Assembly: GCA_965219235.1 (NCBI GenBank)
Contig: OZ244721.1
Coordinates: forward strand, 1,364,001 to 1,428,000
Reading direction: 5' to 3'
Source: CBDHCC01 sp965219235
Lineage (GTDB): Bacteria > Pseudomonadota > Alphaproteobacteria > Sphingomonadales > Sphingomonadaceae
DNA length: 64,000 nt
Shown: positions 51,107-58,350 of the stretch, in pieces
Position numbering within the stretch: position 1 is the stretch's first letter
Layout of the letters: every line of letters starts with the position of its first letter
Position numbers and translations under genes: made by a program
The notes under the pieces: generated by a model
Told to the model about the DNA's origin: nothing
Databases searched by the model: none
Seen by the model: the letters and a program-made list of their open reading frames with translations, nothing else

Positions 51107-52415
51107 CCATCACCCGCGCCAGCGGTGGATCAAGAGAGCGCAGCAGCAGCGCGGCCACGCCCGCCAGGCCGGCGAGCATCAGGAAATAGGCGGGGGGAGC
51201 GAGGCGGCTCCACAAAGTGCCGATCACGCCGGCGGCCAGGCTGCCGCTGAAGATCGTCACGAACCAGGCGGCCACCGTGGTCGCGCCGAAGCGGGCCGGC
51301 GCCAGACGCGCGAACAGGCCGAGGCCGGTCGGCAGGATGAACAGCTCGCCGAAAGTGAGCACGGCAAAGAACAGCACCAGCCAAATCCACCCGGCAGCGG
51401 CACCGTCTGTCCACGCGGCTATGGCGGCGAGGAGGAGGTAGGCGCCGCCCACGACGCCGGCACCTAGGGCCATGCGACGCGCCGGCCGCTCGGCCACGCC
51501 TCCCTTGGCCCGCCTCGCCCACCAGGCGAGCAGGAAGGGGGTGAACAGCATCACGAACAGCGGGTTGAGCGACTGGAACCAAGTCATCGGAATTTCAAAG
51601 GATCCCGCCGCGCGATCCACGCCGCTGTCGGCCCAGAGCGCCACCGTGTTGCCCAGCTGCTCATAGGCGCTGCGGAACACCGTGACGCTGAGCGCGATGC
51701 CGCCCAGCACCAACAGCGTGTCGCGCCCGCTGCTCGCCGCGTCCGGCCGCGGCAGTCCCGGCGGAGACATGGTCGGCTCCGCCACGGCCGCCGGATCGTC
51801 GCGCCGAAGCCCGTCCTGTCGGGGCAGGAGAGGCTGACCGAGCACGTAGATCAGCAGGCCCGCGACCATGCCCACTCCCGCCGCGCCAAAACCATAATGC
51901 CAGCCATAGACCTCGCCCAAGGTGCCGCAGATCAGCGGGGCGAGGAAACCGCCGATGTTGATGCCGACATAATAGACGTTGTAGGCCGACCCCACGCGCG
52001 GATCGCCCTTTTCGTACAGATCGTCGATCTGGCTGGGCAGGCTGGGCAGGAACAGGCCGTTGCCCAGCGCGATCGTCACCAGGGCGACGTAGAACAGCGG
52101 CTCGGAGGCCATCATGAAGTGACCGAGCGCCATGATCGACCCGCCGAGCAGGATGGCGCGCCGCTTGCCCAGCAGACGGTCGGCGAGCACGCCGCCGAAA
52201 ATCGGCGTGAAGTACGCGCAGGCCGTGTAGGCGCCATACACCAGGGACGAGTGCTCCTGCGAGAAGAGCAGCTGCTTGGTCATGTAATAGACCAGCAGCG
52301 CACGCATTCCGTAGTAGGAGAACTGTTCCCACATATTGGTGAGGAACAGCACGGTCAGGCCGCGCGGATGGCCGAACCAGGTCCGCTCGTCCGCCATGCG
52401 GTCCAGCGTCGTCAC
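51090..52415 (-). CDS. POT-family peptide transporter with altered ExxER motif
   Basis: Proton-coupled oligopeptide transporter of 441 residues, 12-14 helices. FSYYGMRALLVYYMTKQLLFS, AYTACAYFTPIFGGVLADRLLGKRRAILLGG and GNGLFLPSLPSQIDDLYEKGDPRVGSAYNVYYVGINIG are the POT signatures. The proton-coupling ExxER on helix 1 reads N27-M-W-E30-Q31: first Glu and Arg are both replaced. GTG start overlaps the dgcA-like gene stop. Predicted uptake of di- and tripeptides, perhaps from peptidoglycan. Confidence 0.88.
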   Translation of the reverse strand: MTTLDRMADERTWFGHPRGLTVLFLTNMWEQFSYYGMRALLVYYMTKQLLFSQEHSSLVYGAYTACAYFTPIFGGVLADRLLGKRRAILLGGSIMALGHFMMASEPLFYVALVTIALGNGLFLPSLPSQIDDLYEKGDPRVGSAYNVYYVGINIGGFLAPLICGTLGEVYGWHYGFGAAGVGMVAGLLIYVLGQPLLPRQDGLRRDDPAAVAEPTMSPPGLPRPDAASSGRDTLLVLGGIALSVTVFRSAYEQLGNTVALWADSGVDRAAGSFEIPMTWFQSLNPLFVMLFTPFLLAWWARRAKGGVAERPARRMALGAGVVGGAYLLLAAIAAWTDGAAAGWIWLVLFFAVLTFGELFILPTGLGLFARLAPARFGATTVAAWFVTIFSGSLAAGVIGTLWSRLAPPAYFLMLAGLAGVAALLLRSLDPPLARVMDGRGD

Positions 52416-53419
52416 GCCGCCAGCGCCTCGCGCGATCCCCAGACCTCGTCGCCGGCGAACACAGTCCCGTCCCGGTACACGACGCCGGACGTCCGGTCCT
52501 CGACCAGGAAGGTTGGCCCATCCAGGTCGACAAGATCGGCCACCTGGCCGAGCACGAAGCCGGGCGCGGTGGCCAGGCTGGTGGCCACCATGGTGCCGAC
52601 CATCACACCAAGCCCCAGCCGCCGCGCCTCCGCCGCCATCAGCAGCCCCTCCGTCAGCCCGCCGCACTTGTCGAGCTTGATGTTCACGACGTCGAAGCGG
52701 CCGGGTGCGGAGGCGACGTCGTCCAGGCAGAGCAGGCTCTCGTCGCCGGCGATCGGGATGGGCGAGTCGAAGCCGTCTAGATCCGCCTCCGACCCGCGCG
52801 CGAGCGGCTGTTCCAGGAGGGCCACGTCGACCTCCTGAAGCACCTCGATCAATCGTTCGAGCGCGTCGCGGCCGTAACCCTGATTGCCGTCCACGCCGAG
52901 CCAGACATCGGGCCGGGCCGCGCGGACCGCCCGCAGTCGCGCCCGGTCCAGCTCGAGATCGCCCGTCAGCTTGACCTTTATGGATCGCGCGTGATCGTAG
53001 GCGGTGGCCTTGCGCCCCATCGCCGCCGGCTCGTCGGCGCCGATGGTGAAGGTGGTGAGGACGGGCGTCGGCTCGTTCAACCCGGCCAGCCGCCAGACCG
53101 TGGTGTCGGCGCGCGCCGCCTCCAGCTCCCACAGGGCGGCGTCCACCCCGTTGCGCGCGCCGCCGGGCGGCAGGATGGCGCGGAGGTCCTCGCGGCTCGG
53201 CCCCGCCTCGATGGCGGCCCGTGCGCCTTTCAGTTCAGAGAGCATGTGGTCGGTGTCGTCGCCGGTGTAATACACCCCGCTCGCCTCCCCGCGCCCGCGC
53301 CACTCACCGTCCGACAGGGTGACCAGGACGACGGGTGCGTCGTCGAAGACGTGGCCCGAGATGCGGAACGGCTCGGCGAGCCGCAGAACCTCGGTCGAGA
53401 CCTCCATCCGCAGCGCCAT
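52412..53419 (-). CDS. dgcA: enolase-superfamily N-acetyl-D-glutamate racemase / dipeptide epimerase (DgcA-like)
   Basis: Protein of 335 residues of the muconate-lactonising subgroup. The catalytic pair is K148-V-K150 and K248 (NIKLDKCGG); metal ligands are D177 (GVDGNQGY), E203 (LLEQPL) and D226 (IAGDES). The family includes L-Ala-D/L-Glu epimerases of muropeptide recycling and the DgcA N-acetyl-Glu racemases; the DUF1611 partner in the same operon favours the latter. Start ATG overlaps the stop of the large serine hydrolase (TGATG). Confidence 0.85.
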   Translation of the reverse strand: MALRMEVSTEVLRLAEPFRISGHVFDDAPVVLVTLSDGEWRGRGEASGVYYTGDDTDHMLSELKGARAAIEAGPSREDLRAILPPGGARNGVDAALWELEAARADTTVWRLAGLNEPTPVLTTFTIGADEPAAMGRKATAYDHARSIKVKLTGDLELDRARLRAVRAARPDVWLGVDGNQGYGRDALERLIEVLQEVDVALLEQPLARGSEADLDGFDSPIPIAGDESLLCLDDVASAPGRFDVVNIKLDKCGGLTEGLLMAAEARRLGLGVMVGTMVATSLATAPGFVLGQVADLVDLDGPTFLVEDRTSGVVYRDGTVFAGDEVWGSREALAA

Positions 53420-55434
53420 CAGTAGTTCACCGTCATCGCCATCAGGTTGAAGCGGATGGCGACGTAGAGGACCACCAGCGTCGCCAGCAGGATCAGGACG
53501 TTCCACACCACGCGGGTCCAGCGCCGCCGGTCCCGGACCGTCGCCCACAGGTTCCAGCCGGCGATGCCCACCGCGCCGACGAACACGATCGCGCCCGCGA
53601 CCTGGAGCAGCCACAGGACCGGGTCGAAACCGGCGGTGAGCTTCGCCAGATCGGCGAACATCGCGCTGACCGCGACCACCCAGCCCGCGAGGGCGAGCAG
53701 GACCAGCAGCGCCATGATCCTGGTGGCGCGATAAGCGCGGCGGCCGTGGCCCTCCACACCCAGCGACGCCTGGTAGCGCCGCCGGACGAACCAGCTGCCC
53801 GGCCAGTAGAGGAACGTCAGCAGGAGCACCGCCATGCTGACGTAGAGCGCGGGCAGGATCCAGGCGCTCGACAGCCCGGCGGGCACCCGGTCGAACACCA
53901 TGAAGGGGGACATCATGTCCATGCTCCAGCGCACCACCCGTCCGTCCACCACCTTCGCGGCCAGTCGGTCCGCGCCGTATCTGTCGCGCCAGACGAACGG
54001 GGCGATCTCCACCCACTCCCGCGGACGGCCGTTGGTGCCGGTCAGCGACGGCACCAGCAGCTCGCCCTTCGGCCCGACCGACACCTTGGCCTGGGAGATC
54101 AGGCCGATCGCCTTCAGGAAGTTGGAGTCCGACCGGCGGCTGTTCTGCCAGAGACCGGCCACCATCCGCGCGTGCTCGGCCGAGGTCTTCGCATCCATGC
54201 GCCCTTCGGGCTCCGGTCCCGGAAAATAGCGATCGGCGAAGTCGTTGAACAGGGCCGCGCGCAGGGTGCCGGACGCACCCGCCTTGCCGCCGCTGTTGAA
54301 CGAGTAATAGATCCCGACATTGTCGGCCAGGAACAGGTGCAGCGAACTGTGGAACGCCTGCAGGTCGCCCAGATGGGCGATCACCTCGCGCCCGTTCACG
54401 TTGGTTTCGAAGAAGCCGAGCGCCATGCGATTGAGCGGCGGGATGATCGCCGACGAGTTCAGCCCGCTGACCGGGCTGTGGTGCATCAACCGCGCCGTCT
54501 CCGGCCGCAGAATGCCGCGCCCCTCCTCCAGATGCGACAGCATGAACTTGGCCATGTCGAGGCCCGACGCCGCCATCGAACCCGCCGGAAAGGGGCCGAT
54601 CAGCTCGTACTTGGACGCCGGCTGCCCCGGTTTCGGATACCCTTCCGACGCGTGGTCAACGAGAGCGGGCGGCAGGGGCTGGCGAAAGGTCGCCGTCTTC
54701 ATGTCGAGCGGTCGGAAGATGTTCGCCTCGACATAGTCGTCGAACGGCTGGCCCGACACACGCTGCACGATATAGCCGGCGAGCGCGGTCGCGTAGTTCG
54801 AGTAAGCGGGCGTCGTGCCCGGCGCGAAGATGCGCTCGGGCACCCAGCCCTTCAGATAGTCGCCCAGCGGCCGGAGATTGTTCGGGTCGAAGAAGCTGAT
54901 GTCCTTCGCCTGCTCCTCGAAGCCCGCCGTATGGGTCATGATCTCGCGCAGCGTGATCGGCTTGCCGTCGCGCGGCGGGATGCGGAAATCGAGATAGCTG
55001 TTGACGTCCTGATCCAGGTCGAGCTTGCCGCGCTCCACCTGCTGCATCACCGCCGTCCAGGTGATCAGCTTGGAGATCGAGCCCGGCCGGAAGAGCGTGA
55101 GGTTCGGATCGACGGGCGTCTTCTTCTCCAGGTCCGCATAGCCATAGCCGCGCGCCGTCAGGACCTGCCCATCCTTCACCACCGTCACCACCGCACCGGG
55201 AATGTCACCACTGTGCAGCGCATAGGGCAGATAGCCGTCCAGCCAGGCGTCCACGTCCTGCTTCGTCAGCGCGGGCACGCCGGACGGTGCGGCGTTGACG
55301 GGCGGAGTTGCCGCCGACGGCGTGCCCACCTGCGGCGTCAGAACACTCTCCAGCGGCCCCTGGGCCGCCGCGGCGACGCCGAGCGCGATGGCCAATCCGG
55401 CCAGCCACTTTGCAAACCGGTTTTGAAACGCCAT
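53419..55434 (-). CDS. membrane-bound serine hydrolase (PBP4*/D-aminopeptidase-like)
   Basis: Protein of 671 residues. Signal peptide (residues 1-25), beta-lactamase-like domain with S119-I-S-K122 and Y211-S-N213, AHLGDLQAFHS, then a beta-rich domain, and four C-terminal transmembrane helices (ILPALYVSMAVLLLTFLYW, IMALLVLLALAGWVVAVSAM, VLWLLQVAGAIVFVGAVGI, VVWNVLILLATLVVLYVAI). Likely periplasmic peptidase or esterase held in the inner membrane. First gene of the operon; Shine-Dalgarno GGAGGGG. Confidence 0.88.
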   Translation of the reverse strand: MAFQNRFAKWLAGLAIALGVAAAAQGPLESVLTPQVGTPSAATPPVNAAPSGVPALTKQDVDAWLDGYLPYALHSGDIPGAVVTVVKDGQVLTARGYGYADLEKKTPVDPNLTLFRPGSISKLITWTAVMQQVERGKLDLDQDVNSYLDFRIPPRDGKPITLREIMTHTAGFEEQAKDISFFDPNNLRPLGDYLKGWVPERIFAPGTTPAYSNYATALAGYIVQRVSGQPFDDYVEANIFRPLDMKTATFRQPLPPALVDHASEGYPKPGQPASKYELIGPFPAGSMAASGLDMAKFMLSHLEEGRGILRPETARLMHHSPVSGLNSSAIIPPLNRMALGFFETNVNGREVIAHLGDLQAFHSSLHLFLADNVGIYYSFNSGGKAGASGTLRAALFNDFADRYFPGPEPEGRMDAKTSAEHARMVAGLWQNSRRSDSNFLKAIGLISQAKVSVGPKGELLVPSLTGTNGRPREWVEIAPFVWRDRYGADRLAAKVVDGRVVRWSMDMMSPFMVFDRVPAGLSSAWILPALYVSMAVLLLTFLYWPGSWFVRRRYQASLGVEGHGRRAYRATRIMALLVLLALAGWVVAVSAMFADLAKLTAGFDPVLWLLQVAGAIVFVGAVGIAGWNLWATVRDRRRWTRVVWNVLILLATLVVLYVAIRFNLMAMTVNY

Positions 55435-55576
55435 CGACCCCTCCACCCTTCCGCGGCGCTGACGAGGGACGGACGTCCAATGTCGCGTCGCGCTTATCAG
55501 GACAACGTGATCCCAATCAGAAATTCCGTCAAGCACCCTGTCGCGCTTTGGCTTGAAAGCGGCTGCCCCGTCTCCG

Positions 55577-55615
55577 GCCCCCGCCTCCTGCCCCCGCCTC
55601 CTGCCCCCGCCTCCG
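55577..55615. repeat. three tandem 13-bp repeats in a divergent promoter region
   Basis: GCCCCCGCCTCC[T/G] occurs three times head to tail between the divergent serine hydrolase operon and the XRE-cupin gene. It may be a regulator site or slippage product. The rest of the 274-bp intergenic region shows no clear promoter boxes. Confidence 0.6.
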
Positions 55616-55708
55616 GCGATTGCCGAACCGGATTGCTCGTCTTACCATGGTGGGCAGCTCATCCGCCTTGCCGCGCGATCGAGCCCTCGGACCAGGCAGG
55701 AGCAGACA

Positions 55709-56407
55709 TTGAGCGCGGATCAGCCGACCCTGGGAAAGGCGCTCCGCCAGCTGCGGGCGGCCAACGGCTGGACGCTGAAGCAGATGAGCGAGAGCAGCGG
55801 CATCCCGGTGTCCACGCTGTCCAAGGTGGAGCACGACCGCCTGACGCTCACCTATGACAAGCTCCTTCAGATCAGCCAGCGCCTGGGCATCCAGGTCTCC
55901 GAGCTGTTCGCCTCGCCCTCCGCCGACGGCCCGCGCGATGGCGTCATGGCGCGGCGCAGCATCGGCCGGAGGGCCGACGCCCTGCGGGTGACCACACCGA
56001 ACTACGATTATTTCTACTTCTCGCCGGAGCTGCGCAAGAAGCGGATGATCCCCATCCTGACCCACATCCGGGCCAAGTCGCTGGAGGAGTTCGGCGCGCT
56101 GGTGCACCATTCGGGCGAGGAGTTCATCTACGTCCTTGACGGACAGATGGAGGTCCACACGGAGTTCTACGATCCCGTTTTGCTCGAGGTGGGTGAGTCG
56201 ATCTACATCGATTCCAAGATGGGCCATGCCTATCTGGCGGGTCCCGATTGCGACGAGGCCACCGCTCTTGCGGTCTGTTCCAGCTCCGAGGAGGATCTTG
56301 TGGGCTCGTTGATGACGCTGCACGACAACGCCTCGCGCGACCAGGCGATCGTGGCGCGCACGCCCGCTCCGCCGCGGGCGAGCAGGCGCAAGCGGACGGG
56401 CGGCTGA
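55709..56407 (+). CDS. XRE-family regulator with C-terminal cupin
   Basis: Protein of 232 residues. An N-terminal XRE helix-turn-helix (LGKALRQLRAANGWTLKQMSESSGIPVSTLSKVEHDRLTLTY, residues 8-50) and a C-terminal cupin (HSGEEFIYVLDGQMEVHTEFY, then SIYIDSKMGHAYLAG) that should sense a small ligand. Chosen start is TTG at 55709 with AGGAG 9 nt upstream. Divergent from the D-amino-acid operon and next to the deacylase gene, so it probably controls both. Confidence 0.87.
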   Translation: MSADQPTLGKALRQLRAANGWTLKQMSESSGIPVSTLSKVEHDRLTLTYDKLLQISQRLGIQVSELFASPSADGPRDGVMARRSIGRRADALRVTTPNYDYFYFSPELRKKRMIPILTHIRAKSLEEFGALVHHSGEEFIYVLDGQMEVHTEFYDPVLLEVGESIYIDSKMGHAYLAGPDCDEATALAVCSSSEEDLVGSLMTLHDNASRDQAIVARTPAPPRASRRKRTGG

Positions 56408-56524
56408 GGCCGAGCCGCCCGCTCTGCCCGCCGATCATCCGGGGCTTTTCAATCGAAAAGAACGGGCGCATCATCCCAGCCGGAAAACAGTAAGCCGCAT
56501 CAGGTGCGGGATGGGGAGATGGGT

Positions 56525-58255
56525 ATGGGCAGTCGGGTTGAGCTGATCGGCTCCCTGGTGGCGCTGGTGCTGACGGGCTGCGTGCGGGACGGACCGGGGT
56601 CCCGGCCCGGTCCGGTGGCGGGTCCGCGCTACGATCTCGTGATCCAGGGCGGCACCATCTACGATGGTTCGGGAGGAGCGCCCTTTGTCGGCGATGTCGG
56701 CGTGAACGGCGACCGCATCGCCTATGTCGGGCCGGCGACCCCCGCCGCCGCCGCGCGCCGGATCGATGCGAGCGGACTGGCCGTGACACCCGGCTTCATC
56801 AACATGCTGAGCTGGGCCAACGAGTCGCTGCTGGAGGACGGGCGGGGGCAAAGCGACATCCGCCAGGGGGTGACCCTGGAGGTGATGGGAGAGGGCTGGT
56901 CGATGGGACCGCTCACGCCCGAGATGAAGCGCCACGACACGGAGCGTCAGGGCGACATCAAATATCCGATCACCTGGACGACGCTTGGCGACTATCTGGA
57001 GACGCTGGAAAAACGCGGGATCGCTCCCAACGTGGCGAGTTTCGTGGGTGCCGCGACCGTCCGGATCCACGAGCTGGGCGAAGGCGACGTCGACCCCACG
57101 CCCGAGCAGCTCGGCCGGATGCGGGGTCTGGTCCGCGAGGCGATGAACGAGGGCGCGATGGGGGTGGGCAGCGCGCTCATCTACGCGCCCGGCTCGTTCG
57201 CGGAGACGGACGAGCTTGTCGCCCTGGCGTCGGCGGCGGCGCAGTGCGGCGGCATGTACATCAGCCACCTCCGCTCCGAAGGCGACCGGATCGTGCCGGC
57301 GGTCGACGAGCTGATCGAAATCTCGCGGCGGTCCGGCGCGCCTGCCGAGATCCACCATCTGAAAATGGCGGGCCGCGCCAACTGGGGCAAGCTGGACGAG
57401 GTGGTGGCGCATGTGAACGCAGCGCGCGCGGGGGGTCAGCGGATCACCGCCAACATGTACACCTATACAGCGGGTGCCACAGGCCTCGACGCCGCCATGC
57501 CGCTTTGGGTTCAGGCGGGTGGACTGGAACAGTGGATCGAGCGGCTGAAGGATCCGGCGATCCGCCGCCGCGTCGCCGCGGAGATGCGGGCACCGGGCCA
57601 GGACTGGGAGAACATGTTCCTGGGGGCCGGCCCCGACAAGATGCTGCTGTCCGGTTTCAAGAGCGAGGCCCTGAAGCCGTTGACGGGCAAGACCCTGTCC
57701 GAGGTGGCGGCCATGCGCGGCACGTCACCCGAAGAGACGGCCATGGATCTGGTGGTGGAGGATGGTTCGCGGGTGGGCACGGTGTATTTCCTGATGTCCG
57801 AGGACAACGTGCGCCGCGAAGTGGCGCTCCCGTGGATGAGCTTCGGCTCCGACGCGGGCGCGCCGTCGGCCGAGGGCGTGTTCCTGCGCTCGAGCGATCA
57901 CCCGCGATCCTATGGCAACTTTGCTCGGCTGCTGGGGCGGTACGTTCGCGACGAAGGGGTCATTCCGATGGCGGAGGCCGTGCGCCGGCTCACCTCGCTG
58001 CCCGCCTCTAATCTCGGCCTCGCGGAGCGCGGCGCGCTGATGGTGGGCCGCTTCGCCGACGTCGTTGTGTTCGACCCCGCCACGATCAGGGACGTCGCCA
58101 CCTACGAGAAGCCCCATCAATATGCGGTGGGGATGCGCGACGTGTTCGTGAACGGGGTCCAGGTGCTGAAGGAGGGGGAGCCCACCGGGGCGACGCCGGG
58201 CCGGGCGGTGCGGGGTCCCGGCTGGAAGCGCTGTCCCACGGACGTAAAGGATTGA
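56525..58255 (+). CDS. lipoprotein N-acyl-D-amino-acid deacylase-like amidohydrolase
   Basis: Protein of 576 residues of the D-aminoacylase group. A lipobox (VALVLTGC, Cys19) implies anchoring in the periplasm. The amidohydrolase barrel has YDLVIQGGTIYDGSG, MYISHLRSEGD, AEIHHLKMAG and FGSDAGAPS. The HxH pair normally after PGF is absent: it reads PGFINMLSWANES. The metal-bridging Cys position reads EGWS. A whole subfamily shares this, so it may use one metal or act differently. ATG at 56525 follows GGGGAG; GTG at 56504 and ATG at 56519 are alternatives. Confidence 0.83.
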   Translation: MGSRVELIGSLVALVLTGCVRDGPGSRPGPVAGPRYDLVIQGGTIYDGSGGAPFVGDVGVNGDRIAYVGPATPAAAARRIDASGLAVTPGFINMLSWANESLLEDGRGQSDIRQGVTLEVMGEGWSMGPLTPEMKRHDTERQGDIKYPITWTTLGDYLETLEKRGIAPNVASFVGAATVRIHELGEGDVDPTPEQLGRMRGLVREAMNEGAMGVGSALIYAPGSFAETDELVALASAAAQCGGMYISHLRSEGDRIVPAVDELIEISRRSGAPAEIHHLKMAGRANWGKLDEVVAHVNAARAGGQRITANMYTYTAGATGLDAAMPLWVQAGGLEQWIERLKDPAIRRRVAAEMRAPGQDWENMFLGAGPDKMLLSGFKSEALKPLTGKTLSEVAAMRGTSPEETAMDLVVEDGSRVGTVYFLMSEDNVRREVALPWMSFGSDAGAPSAEGVFLRSSDHPRSYGNFARLLGRYVRDEGVIPMAEAVRRLTSLPASNLGLAERGALMVGRFADVVVFDPATIRDVATYEKPHQYAVGMRDVFVNGVQVLKEGEPTGATPGRAVRGPGWKRCPTDVKD

Positions 58256-58297
58256 GGTCTGCCAAGCTGATCGGCGACCCAGTGCTGTATGTTCGAG

Positions 58298-58317
58298 CTG
58301 TCACAGAGCTGTGACAG
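58298..58317. terminator. hairpin between convergent genes
   Basis: CTGTCACA-gagc-TGTGACAG is a perfect 8-bp stem between the stops of the deacylase and the TonB-dependent receptor, which converge here. There is no T-run, so it is a candidate bidirectional terminator or simply a palindromic protein site. Confidence 0.4.
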
Positions 58318-58350
58318 GCAGCAATAGCGCCAAGGCTTGGCCCTACCTCC

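Noticed and set aside
53335..55857. An 840-codon plus-strand frame
   Set aside because: Complement of the dgcA-like and serine hydrolase genes.
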